Positions 33,530 to 42,797 of a stretch of 64,000 bases of DNA are shown here, in pieces. Position 1 is the stretch's first letter. Each line of letters opens with the position of its first letter. The notes below the pieces were generated by a model, which was not told where the DNA came from, made no database searches, and saw nothing but the letters and a program-made list of their open reading frames with translations. The stretch comes from CAJQQY01 sp045106765 (GTDB taxonomy: Bacteria; Bacteroidota; Bacteroidia; Chitinophagales; Saprospiraceae), in assembly GCA_045106765.1 (NCBI GenBank), contig JBGCFD010000072.1, forward strand, positions 26,472 through 90,471, in the 5' to 3' direction. Position numbers and translations under genes: made by a program.

Positions 33530-34695
33530 AGCGTACGAACAATTAAATCTTCTAACTGTTTTCCATATTTTTCCCAACTAAAATTACTACGAATCCAGTT
33601 CAATCCATTTGCACTTAATTTTTGTTGTAATTGCTTATTGTTCAATAGCAAAGATATTTGTTCTTGACAACTTTTTTCATCATTTGCAATAAGAATTGAT
33701 GTGCCATTTTTTGCTCCAATAGCTTTGTTGACTTGATCAGATGTGATGCATGGAATTCCCATTGACATTGCCTCCAGTATTTTATTTTGTTGTCCTCTTC
33801 CATAAAAAATGGGAGCGACAAAAATGTTGGCTGAAGCATAAGCCGTTCGAATATCTTCCACCCAACCGGTAACCTTAATATTTTCGGAAGCCAAATTTTT
33901 GACCTCCTGAGTTGGTCGTGCTCCTGCGATTAAAAGTTTGATTTTGGGAAATTTGATTTGAAGTTTAGGAAATATTTTTTTTGCTAAAAAAAGTGCTGCT
34001 TGAACATTAGGGTAGTAACCCATATTTCCAACAAAAGCGATATCATATTTCTTTTCAATTTCAGGGATTGGGGCAAAAAAATGTGTATTTACTCCATTTG
34101 GTAAAACGTGAATTTTATCTTTTTCTAAAAAACTTAGATGTTGTTTGTCTTGCTCCGAAATAATAATATGATTGTTGAATTTTTGATATATAAATGATTC
34201 ATAATCAGCTATTTGTGTGGAATCTCTTTGGAAAATTGCTTTTAAGATTGGATTCGAATTCTCCGCTCTACGTTGCATTCCAATGGAAAATGCATCCATG
34301 TAATCTAACGTTTTAGGAAAGGGGAGATGTCGCACATATTCTGACATTCTGATGAGTTGGCAAAATATATGATCAGGTTGAATTTGGTGGATAATTTTCT
34401 CGAATTTTTGCTTTATTTTTTGATTATAAAAATAGCTGACTTCGAGTGGTGTTTTTCCCAAAAGAGATTTAATTGCACTCCATCGAGCATTATTTTTATT
34501 GATGGGGAAAAGATATACTGTTTTGCAAAAACTTTGAATATGTTGAAGCGAATTATCTGAGACAGGTTCGTCAGCTAAAGATAGTAAAGTGATTTCGTGG
34601 CGTTGAGCGAGGTATTTTATTTGAAAGTAGAGTCGCAATTTGTCGCCCTTTTCAAGTGGGTATGGAAAGCGAGAAGTGACGACAACTAATTTCAT
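33514..34695 (-). CDS. Glycosyltransferase, family GT4
   Basis: A 393-residue GT-B-fold transferase. N-terminal donor-independent half begins MKLVVVTSRFPYPLEKGDKLR, with the G-D-K/R-R signature seen in the exopolysaccharide-associated group resembling TIGR03087. The C-terminal half has IHVLPNGVNTHFF, DIAFVGNMGYYPN and the E-x7-E motif region QNKILEAMSMGIPC. The acceptor is unknown; envelope polysaccharide or glycan is likely. The last 7 codons and the TAG lie in an intergenic-type inverted repeat (33494-33529). Followed at 152 bases upstream by another GT4 gene on the same strand. Confidence 0.9.
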   Translation of the reverse strand: MKLVVVTSRFPYPLEKGDKLRLYFQIKYLAQRHEITLLSLADEPVSDNSLQHIQSFCKTVYLFPINKNNARWSAIKSLLGKTPLEVSYFYNQKIKQKFEKIIHQIQPDHIFCQLIRMSEYVRHLPFPKTLDYMDAFSIGMQRRAENSNPILKAIFQRDSTQIADYESFIYQKFNNHIIISEQDKQHLSFLEKDKIHVLPNGVNTHFFAPIPEIEKKYDIAFVGNMGYYPNVQAALFLAKKIFPKLQIKFPKIKLLIAGARPTQEVKNLASENIKVTGWVEDIRTAYASANIFVAPIFYGRGQQNKILEAMSMGIPCITSDQVNKAIGAKNGTSILIANDEKSCQEQISLLLNNKQLQQKLSANGLNWIRSNFSWEKYGKQLEDLIVRTLDVEC

Positions 34696-34846
34696 TATTT
34701 TCGAAGATTACAAGTTAGAATTTTACTGCAAAAGTAACTTTTATCTTTTCAATAATAGAGTTTTTTTTGACGATGTTATTCTGATTCTTGCTTTAAAATA
34801 TCCGAAACAGTTTAGCAATTAGCAAAGCGAAAACAGTCAAAACAAT

Positions 34847-36070
34847 TTATTTACTTAATGACGGTTTCAAATCCAACATTTTTGCATACTCATTTTCCAA
34901 TCGACGGGCGATATTCAAATTATCAAAATTATCTGCAACAAATTCTCGGGCATTTCTACCGATAGTTTGCAATCTAATTTTATCATCCAAAGCGAAGGCA
35001 ATATTTTCGATAATTTCTTCTGGAGTATCAGCTATTAAGACATCTTGTTGATGTTTTCCAGCAATTCCTTCGAGTCCTAATTGGGTACTTAAAACCACTT
35101 TTCCAAGTGCCATTCCTTCCAGAATTTTTGCACGCATGCCTCCTCCCGAAAGCAAAGGAACAACCATAATAGAATGTTCGTTGATAAATTTGCCAGCATC
35201 TGGAATTTCACCATAGACGATGACATTTTTCTTTTTCAAGTTCATCAAGGAAGGAGGAGTATGTCTCCCCGCGATGTGGAATTTCAAACTTGGAAAACGT
35301 TCAATTAATCGATCCCATACATTTTCTAAAAACCACATTAAACCTTCATAGTTGGGCATCCAATCCAAAGCTCCGATAAATGAAAGAGAAGGTGCTTTAT
35401 TATAAGTATCATAATTAGGTAAGTAATCATTGATATCTAAACCGATAGGAGTGACAACGCCTTTATTTTTATAACCTAATTTTTTGAAAAAATCTAAATC
35501 ACGCTGTGTAATTGCTACCATCATATCATAGTTTTGCAATTGGTTGACTTCGTACTTCTTAAGTTTTTTCGTCAAATGATTGATGTACCATTTTTTAGGA
35601 AAAAATCGAGTATTATCAGCTATTCTTTGCCATATTTCAAACTCAACATTGTGAGCTCGCATAGCAATTTTAGCTTCTGAATATCTTCGAATAATTGGAA
35701 TGTACGGAGCTAAATGTACTGTTTCTATTTGTACAACATCAAATTCTTGTGCCTTTAAAATTTCGATTAATTTTTGCTCGAAAGGGGTAGAAATGAATCG
35801 CGAGATATGGTAGGAATCGTCTGAAAATAGATTTAGAAATGCATCAATTGGCTTGACTTCATTATCGACATTGGTAAAGTGAATAGATTGATATTGATTG
35901 TAATCGGCAGGAAGTTCACCAATATTAAAGTAATGTTTTTTAGTATTCATGGTGAGCAAAGTGACTTGATTGCCCAACTGATTCAAAGCCTTACTCAAAT
36001 ATGTTACCGCTATCGATTCCCCATCTTTTAATGGATAAGGAAATTTCTTACAAAGCTGTAGAATTTTCAT
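34847..36070 (-). CDS. Glycosyltransferase, family GT4 (second copy)
   Basis: A 407-residue GT-B-fold protein, similar in plan to the neighbour: start MKILQLCKKFPYPLKDGESI, then KIAMRAHNVEFEIWQRIADN, a middle VVTPIGLDINDY, SFIGALDWMPNYEG in the nucleotide-binding half, and VVPLLSGGGMRAKILEGMALGK carrying the acidic motif. It transfers a sugar from a nucleotide donor; the acceptor is unknown. Both genes likely act on the same surface glycan. A 151-base gap separates them, so they may or may not be one transcript. Confidence 0.9.
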   Translation of the reverse strand: MKILQLCKKFPYPLKDGESIAVTYLSKALNQLGNQVTLLTMNTKKHYFNIGELPADYNQYQSIHFTNVDNEVKPIDAFLNLFSDDSYHISRFISTPFEQKLIEILKAQEFDVVQIETVHLAPYIPIIRRYSEAKIAMRAHNVEFEIWQRIADNTRFFPKKWYINHLTKKLKKYEVNQLQNYDMMVAITQRDLDFFKKLGYKNKGVVTPIGLDINDYLPNYDTYNKAPSLSFIGALDWMPNYEGLMWFLENVWDRLIERFPSLKFHIAGRHTPPSLMNLKKKNVIVYGEIPDAGKFINEHSIMVVPLLSGGGMRAKILEGMALGKVVLSTQLGLEGIAGKHQQDVLIADTPEEIIENIAFALDDKIRLQTIGRNAREFVADNFDNLNIARRLENEYAKMLDLKPSLSK

Positions 36071-36426
36071 GTAATCAATTATTTTCGTTTAAAGTCGCTC
36101 TCGCACTCGTGTGAATAAAAACAATCTCAGCCAATTTTATTTAGCTAAGAATTCTAATGTTCGGTTGAAAAAAAAATGTAGATCTTCTCTCTATAAGTTT
36201 TACTTTAAACTTGAAAAAATAATTGTTCTTAGATAATTTTAATTTTCACTTGACTAAAAAACAGAATTAGTCCAAGAATGAAAATAAAAATAACTGAAAT
36301 TGTATCAGTAGCGTTTACAAATTTAAAAAAATAAAAAGAAGGATAAAAGGAATTTGGGAAATGATGACGTTTTGAAGGCTAATTAATTTTAATTCAAAGA
36401 TCAAAGATGGCTCAAAAGGTTTCTGA
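36071..36426. other. AT-rich intergenic stretch, no supported gene
   Basis: Between the cupin and a GT4 gene, both minus strand. A short ORF-like hydrophobic stretch exists but has no ATG start (see rejected list). No terminator or RNA seen. Confidence 0.45.
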
Positions 36427-36786
36427 CTATTCAATGATTTCGGTCTCAGGAGTCCAAGGAGGAGAAACTATACATAAAAAAGCAAGATCTACTTTTCCCT
36501 TATTTTTAACATATTGCTCCATATTCTCAGGAACATAGATAATATCCCCTTTTTCGATAGTTTGCATTTTTCCATCAAGATGAATTTCTCCATTTCCTTC
36601 TAAAATATAATAGGTTTCAGAATGCATCAACCGATGAGGAAGAGATTGTTCTCCCACTTTTAAATAAGCGTAAGCCAAACTAAAATGAAGTGCTAGTGAA
36701 TCGTTGGAAGGATGTAAAACTTCCTTTAAGTGTGTATGGTCTCCTGCTAAAAACTCAGGAATTTCTTTTAGTTTTTTGTAAACCAT
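36427..36786 (-). CDS. Cupin-fold protein
   Basis: A 119-residue single-domain cupin. Motif 1 is LPHRLMHSETYYILEGNGEI (the G-x-x-x-x-H-x-H-x-E-x-x-x-x-G pattern with one His shifted), and motif 2 is GDIIYVPENMEQYVKNKG, where the usual third His is replaced. Small cupins bind metals and may be sugar isomerases, dioxygenases or sensors; the changed ligand leaves activity unclear. The gene starts 12 bases after the DUF4249 gene stop, so it belongs to the TonB-receptor operon. Confidence 0.8.
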   Translation of the reverse strand: MVYKKLKEIPEFLAGDHTHLKEVLHPSNDSLALHFSLAYAYLKVGEQSLPHRLMHSETYYILEGNGEIHLDGKMQTIEKGDIIYVPENMEQYVKNKGKVDLAFLCIVSPPWTPETEIIE

Positions 36787-36798
36787 TAGAGAAGAAAA

Positions 36799-37752
36799 TT
36801 ACAGTTCGATTGGAGTTTTTACGGTGCTTTTACTGTATCCTGCGAATATTCCATATCCATTTTTAATATTACTATAAATAACGGTTGGATTAGAAAAAGG
36901 GGTGTTTTCTTGAGAAGATTGACGATAAACAGAAGTATAATATTTATAATATTCTTCTGAAATTGATCGTAATTCGATGATGATATTTATCGGAGTAGAA
37001 GTTGTATTTAGATCGTCTTCTGGCTTATAATAAAAAATTGGTTCGAAAAGGAATTCTTTAGTTGTACCATTAAAGGTTAAATCTTTAAATAAAAGCCCTC
37101 CATCAATTAAGTTGAAATTATTAGTGAGATCATCATCAATTAATGAATAACCTTCATTTGGAATAATTTTTATTTCATTTTGTTGGGCAGATGGTATTGA
37201 TGTCAAAACTTCTTGATAAAATGATATTTGATAATAATTAGTTTCATCCGCTGGATCTTCCAACTGTACTCCTAACCTTACTTCATAACTTACCGTCTCA
37301 TTATCATCTGTTAGAAAAGAATTGACTGCACCAATAGTTGAATGCGAAATTTCGATAGCATCTGGAATTGAACTAGTAGCTGTAATTGGTTCAAGACCAT
37401 CTACTTCTACTTTGAGTGTATAAACTTGCTTTACCTTAGGCAAAGCAACAACTGATTGATATTTAGTATTAGCGTCAGACGAAGTATTGGTTCGTGGAAG
37501 AATAGTCTCAATTATCTCATTATTTACACATATTTGAACATCAGCATTGCTGATAATGTCATCTTCAATTTTGGTTGAATTGATAGATCTACTTTTGGAT
37601 AATTCGAGTACGAAAGGCTCATCAGGAGAAAAATCACACAAAATAGCCAATTTAGGATCGACTTCTTGAATATCTAATTGAACCTCCTTTTCACAAGTTG
37701 AAATAAGTAGAAATAGATTGAAAAGGATAAATATGTGTAATATTTTTTTCAT
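36799..37752 (-). CDS. DUF4249 lipoprotein paired with a TonB receptor
   Basis: A 317-residue lipoprotein: signal ending LLISTC (Cys lipid site) then EKEVQLDIQEVDPKLAILCD, the usual start of DUF4249. The body includes the signature FVLELSKSRSI and immunoglobulin-like strands (ISNADVQICVNNEII). DUF4249 proteins are encoded just after STN-domain TonB receptors in Bacteroidota; the exact role is unknown. Gene order here (receptor, DUF4249, cupin) and the FecI/FecR pair upstream support a small-molecule or metal-complex uptake locus. Faces the periplasm or surface. Confidence 0.88.
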   Translation of the reverse strand: MKKILHIFILFNLFLLISTCEKEVQLDIQEVDPKLAILCDFSPDEPFVLELSKSRSINSTKIEDDIISNADVQICVNNEIIETILPRTNTSSDANTKYQSVVALPKVKQVYTLKVEVDGLEPITATSSIPDAIEISHSTIGAVNSFLTDDNETVSYEVRLGVQLEDPADETNYYQISFYQEVLTSIPSAQQNEIKIIPNEGYSLIDDDLTNNFNLIDGGLLFKDLTFNGTTKEFLFEPIFYYKPEDDLNTTSTPINIIIELRSISEEYYKYYTSVYRQSSQENTPFSNPTVIYSNIKNGYGIFAGYSKSTVKTPIEL

Positions 37753-37863
37753 ATGAAGTTTTATTCGTTGGAAAGATACAAAAAAATAGGATAAATCGTA
37801 GAATAATCATTTTGATGCGTTATCCTAATTCAAGTTTGTAAATCCAAACTTGAATTTTAATTT

Positions 37864-40566
37864 CTAAAAACTTATCGAGTAACTCACCGATGGTAAGAAA
37901 GGTAAAAAACTTCCTTGTTGAAAACTAAATTCATATTCCGGATTTGCTGGGTCAGAACCTTCCACAGGAGTAGACGTTATTTTATAATATTGAGGATTAG
38001 CTCGATTGTATATATTGTAAGCTCCCAAATAAATTTTTTGATCTAACTTCCAAGTTTTAAAATATAGATTGATTCCAGCATCTAAGCGATGATTTGCTGG
38101 CATTCGAAAATATTCGTAATTGATCAATGTCAGCCCTCCAATCGAAACTGTGCTAACTGGAAGCAAGGTGGATAAGCCAGTTCCATAAGTCCAATTGATG
38201 CTTGCATCTATCCATTTTGCAAACCTATGATTTACAACAAAATGAAAATTATGCCTTCGATCATAGCGATAGTTAAAAGTATTACCATTATTTATTTCAT
38301 CAAATCTTCTGTCTGCAAAGGCCCAAGTATAACTCACCCAACCTGTGGTTTTGCCAATGTTTTTTTTCAATTGAAATTCTAAACCATAATTCCATCCTTT
38401 TCCTCGGGTCACTTGTGATTCCCAATTTTCATTATCTATTGGTTGGAAGGTAAAATTAAATGGATTGGATAATTCTGATCTCAAACTAGAGTTGTCTAAA
38501 TAAATCGATAAATTATCCATTGTTTTATAGTAACCTTCCAAGCTAAATTCAAGTGATTTAGTTGGTTGGAATTGAATACCCAAGACACTTTGCCAGCTTG
38601 TTTGAGGAGGAACTAATTCCGAAGAGGGAAGCCACAAATCATTTGGAAACGTTGCATCAGAACCGGTGACTAAATGTAAGGGTTGTACCATTCGACTAAC
38701 TCCTGTTTGTAATCGTAATTGCTTGTTTATCTGATAGTTAAGAGAGAATCGAGGTTGTAAATTAAAAAAAGTTTTTTCAGGAATAGCAAAGGCATTAGCT
38801 AGAATACCTATGTTGATTTTTACTTTTTTTCCAAGTGAAAATTCATCTTCGATATAGGCATTATGCTCATAAGCATCAATACGAGAAACATTTAAAACAG
38901 AGTCAATATTGGCATTAAAAAATGGTTCTCCATCTACTTGTGCATCTGCACCAAAGGCGCCTGGCTGAAAACTATGTAAAGTACTATTGATTCCAAATCG
39001 AAAATGATGATTATGTTTGGAAGTATAATCAAAATCAAGTTTTGCCCCCCAATCTTTCAACCTAGAATAATAAGCTTCTCCCACAAAAATATTGACTGGA
39101 GGGATAGTCGCATTTGGGATGATATCAACCTCGATGGTTTGTTGCACATCAAATTGGAAAATACTATGTGTCAAAGTCGTATTTAAAAAAAGGTTATTTC
39201 CAAAGATATGATTCCAACGAAAAACGCCTATTTGATTTCCCCAATTATATTTTTGAATTTCTTTATCTGAATATTTAAAATCCTGAAATGGAGCATCTTG
39301 AATAAAATCTTCGTCCACAAAATTATCGCCACCGTTATAATAACTGAAATAGAATTTATTTTTATTACCCAAAGAAAAATTTAATTTTCCATTTAAATCA
39401 TAAAAGTTATAATTCGAAAATCCTTGAAGTGGAACTCCATATAAATCTAGAAAATATTGATCCTCTGCTTTTGACTGAGCTGTTCTGTTTTGTATAAATC
39501 CATCTAAAAGAGTTCTCCGAGCAGTAATTAAAATGGATGCTTTATCTTTTATGATCGGTCCTTCGATTCTTGCGGACGAGGCAATCAATCCAGCTTTGAT
39601 ACTTCCTGACCATTCTTTTTGATTGCCTTCACGAGTTCGAACATCCATAACTGAAGATAATCTTCCTCCATATCGGGCGGGGAAAGTTCCTTTGTAAAAT
39701 TGCACGCTTTGGACAGCTTCGGAATTAAATACAGAAAAAATTCCAAGACTATGTGAAGGATTGTAAATTGGAACACCATCCATCAAAATCAAATTTTGAT
39801 CAGCTCCTCCTCCTCGAACGTGTAATCCACCCAAACCATCAGCACCTGATTGAACTCCAGGCATTGATTCAGCCACTCTAAATAATTCAACTTCCCCTCC
39901 AAATGAAGGTAATTTATTTATTTGAGCTACTTGAAAATGATCAGAACTCAATGGATCGGCTGCATTAATTCCTTGAACCATATCAGGTGTGACTACAACT
40001 ACTGCAAGAGTTGTATGAGACTTTAAGCCAAAATTTAAGGTTCTATCTTCTGACAAGTTTATCCTTTTTTCTAAAGGAGTAAATCCCGTATATGAAATCA
40101 TTAACTCTGCATTTCCCTCTGGAAGATTTAGTGTAAAGTATCCATATTCATTAGCGGTTGCCCATCTTCTGCTTAATTTATCCCAAATAGTGGCTGCAAT
40201 TAATCGTTCTCCAGTTTCTTCGTCTTCGATATATCCGTTAAGAGAAAAATATCGTTTTGGTCTTTTTTTGTAAAAAAGAACAACTTGTGCTCCAATAGCT
40301 TTAAACTTGACATCAGTTCCTGAGAGTATCTGAGCTAATATTTCTTTGACTTTTTGATTGGAGACTTGGAAAGAAATGATTTTGTTCTTTGGTAAAATAT
40401 TATCGCTGAAGGAGATCGGAATTCCGGCATTTTCTCCCAATTGAACTAGAGCTTGCGCCAAAGTCAATTGCTCCACTTCGAAATCTACTCGAATTTCAAG
40501 CGGAGATTGAGTCTTGCCCAGATTGGACATCAAGCAAAGACTTAATATGAGCAAAAAGTATTTCAT
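37864..40566 (-). CDS. STN-domain TonB-dependent receptor
   Basis: About 900 residues. The start at 40566 is preferred because it opens the signal peptide (MKYFLLILSLCLMSNLGKTQ); the frame extends 6 codons more. Order: STN domain (about 25-95, FEVEQLTLAQALVQLGENAG), which usually contacts FecR; carboxypeptidase-regulatory-like domain (about 105-185); plug (about 200-300, HVRGGGADQNLILMDGVPIY and GGRLSSVMDVRTREG); 22-strand-type barrel ending VSYSISF. Such receptors signal to an anti-sigma factor. Next to FecR, but a terminator lies between, so it has its own promoter. Substrate unknown. Confidence 0.94.
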   Translation of the reverse strand: MKYFLLILSLCLMSNLGKTQSPLEIRVDFEVEQLTLAQALVQLGENAGIPISFSDNILPKNKIISFQVSNQKVKEILAQILSGTDVKFKAIGAQVVLFYKKRPKRYFSLNGYIEDEETGERLIAATIWDKLSRRWATANEYGYFTLNLPEGNAELMISYTGFTPLEKRINLSEDRTLNFGLKSHTTLAVVVVTPDMVQGINAADPLSSDHFQVAQINKLPSFGGEVELFRVAESMPGVQSGADGLGGLHVRGGGADQNLILMDGVPIYNPSHSLGIFSVFNSEAVQSVQFYKGTFPARYGGRLSSVMDVRTREGNQKEWSGSIKAGLIASSARIEGPIIKDKASILITARRTLLDGFIQNRTAQSKAEDQYFLDLYGVPLQGFSNYNFYDLNGKLNFSLGNKNKFYFSYYNGGDNFVDEDFIQDAPFQDFKYSDKEIQKYNWGNQIGVFRWNHIFGNNLFLNTTLTHSIFQFDVQQTIEVDIIPNATIPPVNIFVGEAYYSRLKDWGAKLDFDYTSKHNHHFRFGINSTLHSFQPGAFGADAQVDGEPFFNANIDSVLNVSRIDAYEHNAYIEDEFSLGKKVKINIGILANAFAIPEKTFFNLQPRFSLNYQINKQLRLQTGVSRMVQPLHLVTGSDATFPNDLWLPSSELVPPQTSWQSVLGIQFQPTKSLEFSLEGYYKTMDNLSIYLDNSSLRSELSNPFNFTFQPIDNENWESQVTRGKGWNYGLEFQLKKNIGKTTGWVSYTWAFADRRFDEINNGNTFNYRYDRRHNFHFVVNHRFAKWIDASINWTYGTGLSTLLPVSTVSIGGLTLINYEYFRMPANHRLDAGINLYFKTWKLDQKIYLGAYNIYNRANPQYYKITSTPVEGSDPANPEYEFSFQQGSFLPFLPSVSYSISF

Positions 40567-40584
40567 TCCGATTCTGTTGTACAA

Positions 40585-40986
40585 AAAGAGATTCTCTATT
40601 ATTGGATTGTTGAGTCGATTAAATTAATTATTTAATCAACTATATATTTTTGGAAAAAATTGTTAGAATAGAGGATACATTTTCTAAACGTTTCAAAACT
40701 AACAACTGTTTGTTTGTTTTTACAATAAATACGTTTTTTTCTTTTAATATAGATGTTGAATGTAAAATAACCAGCTGACTATCAGTTGATTATGAAAGTG
40801 AGGCTTTGGTGGGTGAAATTATTTAGTGAATTGGTTTATTGATTAAACAATAAAAAAGGATTGCGAAATTTCGCATTATTTATCATCAAAGCAATAAAAA
40901 CAAAAGCCCCATCTTTAGGAATAAAGATGGGGCTAATATTACGGTAGTGGGAAGTTTTTTTGGGATTACTTATATATTAATCTCAC
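40585..40986. other. Intergenic region between receptor and anti-sigma genes
   Basis: Holds the terminator at 40894-40934 and, at 40863-40874, the perfect palindrome GCGAAATTTCGC. The remaining 280 bases upstream of the receptor should carry the sigma-dependent promoter; I see no confident one. Confidence 0.5.
40894..40934 (-). terminator. Terminator of the sigma/anti-sigma operon
   Basis: AGCCCCATCTTT (40905-40916) pairs perfectly with AAAGATGGGGCT (40923-40934). Read on the minus strand, the stem is followed by TTTTGTTTTTATTG, an adequate T-run. It lies 53 bases beyond the anti-sigma stop and separates it from the TonB receptor. Confidence 0.85.
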
Positions 40987-42000
40987 TTAATAATTACATT
41001 TTCCTCCAACGAGTTGATATTTTTTATCACCCGTTTTTTTGATTTCTTCAAATGCTAATGCTGTTTCTAAAACTGCTAGCAAAGTTTCTAACCCTTCAGA
41101 TTTTACATCATTTGAGATTGTATATTCACATTTCAACATCTCAGCATTAGTAAACTCTAATTTTACATTATAAGTCCTTTCGATAGCTTGCTTTACTCGA
41201 CTCATTTTTTCTGAGTTAAAAACCAATTTACCACTCCACCATCCTAAAGCATTCAAATTATTATCTTTTGATATAGCTCGAACTTTTTTTCTTTTCTTAT
41301 CAAAAGTTAACTGGTCATTTGCTTCCAAAATCTTGGTAAAACCTCCATTTTTATGACTTACTTCTACTCTTCCTGATCGAACGGTAATTTCTGCTAAACT
41401 TTCATCGCCATAATTTCTAATATTAAATGAAGTTCCTAAAACTCGGATTCTTAAATCACCTGATTCAATAATAAAAGGCTTGTTCGGATTTTTTGCTATG
41501 TCAAAAAAGGCTTCCCCTTTCAATTTTACTCTTCTTTCTTTCAAAGAAAACTCAACAGGATATTCCAACTCACTCGTTGAATTGATAGTGATCATTGATC
41601 CATCCGTCAAAGTTAAATTTTTAGTAATATCAGTAACGGCAACTTTTTGCCAATCCTGACCACTATTCAACTGATTAAAAGTAAATAAACCACCTACAAT
41701 TAAGACAGCTGCAGCAGCGGCAATGCGTAACCAAGATCTCCTATTTTGGAGGGAAACGACTTTGGGGGAAGTCGTTTTTTCTTCTTTGATTCGAGTTTTT
41801 AATTTACTCAAACCAAGTTCTATATTGGGAGTGAAGTCCTTTTGATAGTTTAGACTTTTTTCCCATGCTGCTTCTATTTGTTGAGCCAATAGTTGGTTTT
41901 CTTTATTTTCCAATAAAGTATTCAACATTTGTCGCTCATCAGATGTCAGCGCATTCGTTGATTTTTTATGAATTAACTCGATTAACTGTTCCTCTTTCAT
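40987..42000 (-). CDS. FecR-family anti-sigma factor with DUF4974 domain
   Basis: A 337-residue inner-membrane protein. N-terminal cytoplasmic segment (1-80) contacts the sigma factor; one membrane helix is at about 88-107 (LRIAAAAAVLIVGGLFTF). The periplasmic FecR domain follows (about 118-215; ITINSTSELEYPVEF, VKLKGEAFFDIAKNPNKPF, VLGTSFNIRNYG), and then the DUF4974 domain (about 265-332; LVFNSEKMSRVKQAIERTYN) as usual in Bacteroidota. It holds the sigma factor until the STN domain of the loaded receptor signals. Downstream of the sigma gene by 195 bases, upstream of the receptor gene. Confidence 0.92.
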   Translation of the reverse strand: MKEEQLIELIHKKSTNALTSDERQMLNTLLENKENQLLAQQIEAAWEKSLNYQKDFTPNIELGLSKLKTRIKEEKTTSPKVVSLQNRRSWLRIAAAAAVLIVGGLFTFNQLNSGQDWQKVAVTDITKNLTLTDGSMITINSTSELEYPVEFSLKERRVKLKGEAFFDIAKNPNKPFIIESGDLRIRVLGTSFNIRNYGDESLAEITVRSGRVEVSHKNGGFTKILEANDQLTFDKKRKKVRAISKDNNLNALGWWSGKLVFNSEKMSRVKQAIERTYNVKLEFTNAEMLKCEYTISNDVKSEGLETLLAVLETALAFEEIKKTGDKKYQLVGGKCNY

Positions 42001-42195
42001 CTCTATTTATTAGTCGTATTTTGACTTTTAATTAATGCTTACAGTTGAATTGACACTAATTTAAAACTTGCCCCCTACGTTTTTTAATTTTTTTTCCAAA
42101 TTGTCGTTTTAATACCTTTGAAAAGTAAACTCTCTGACATTTTAATGAAGATTAATCAAAAATTTAGAGAAAAGATTGATTGATGGTGAATTTAC

Positions 42196-42738
42196 TTATT
42201 CGTCTTGTCTCAATGCTTTTCTTAGAAATTTAAGTGCTTTTGAAATTTGATTTTCTACCGTTTTGATGGAGATATTTAACTCATTAGCAATTTCTTGGTA
42301 AGACATTTCTTCAAATCTACTCAATGTAAAAACTAGCCTACATTTTTCAGGCAAAAGATCAATCGAATCATTAATTAACTTTTGCAAATCTTCGGCTTCT
42401 AATTGTTGTTGTGTCGTGGAATGGTTGTTGGCAAGAACTGGCATTTTTTCCTCGTCATCAAATTTCACTTTTTGATCTCGAATGAAATTAAGTGATTTGT
42501 TGACAGCAGCACGTTTTAAATAAGCTTGTACGGAGGTTGTTATATTTAGTTTTTCTCTTTTTTTCCAAAGACCTAAAAAAACTTCTTGGGCAATATCTTC
42601 TGCCAAATTACTGTCTTTCAAAATGCGATAAACTGCTCGACAGATAGAACTGTAATGTCTATGGAAAAGTATATCCATAGCTGATTCATTACCGTTTTGC
42701 AAACTAGTTATCAGTTCCTGATCTGTTTTGTTGGTCAT
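42196..42738 (-). CDS. ECF-type sigma factor (FecI/RpoE-like)
   Basis: A 180-residue sigma-70 family regulator. Region 2 lies at about 15-85 (LAEDIAQEVFLGLWKKRE), the -10 recognition part, and region 4 at about 120-175, with the helix-turn-helix SYQEIANELNISIKTVENQI that reads the -35 region. Length is usual for ECF factors. Part of the FecI-FecR-TonB receptor system: regulation by the anti-sigma immediately downstream. The target promoter is unknown, but the receptor gene in this locus is the obvious candidate. Starts 59 bases after the thymidylate synthase stop. Confidence 0.93.
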   Translation of the reverse strand: MTNKTDQELITSLQNGNESAMDILFHRHYSSICRAVYRILKDSNLAEDIAQEVFLGLWKKREKLNITTSVQAYLKRAAVNKSLNFIRDQKVKFDDEEKMPVLANNHSTTQQQLEAEDLQKLINDSIDLLPEKCRLVFTLSRFEEMSYQEIANELNISIKTVENQISKALKFLRKALRQDE

Positions 42739-42797
42739 TTTTTTTGATAGAAAATTTCTTAGGAGTCAGCAGTCAGGTTGGTCGCTGCACTCTTAAG

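Noticed and set aside
36120..36400. Minus-strand open stretch encoding a hydrophobic segment (FVNATDTISVIFIFILG)
   Set aside because: There is no ATG in the frame, the upstream stop is close, and the stretch is AT-rich with many Phe/Ile from T-runs, so chance is likely.
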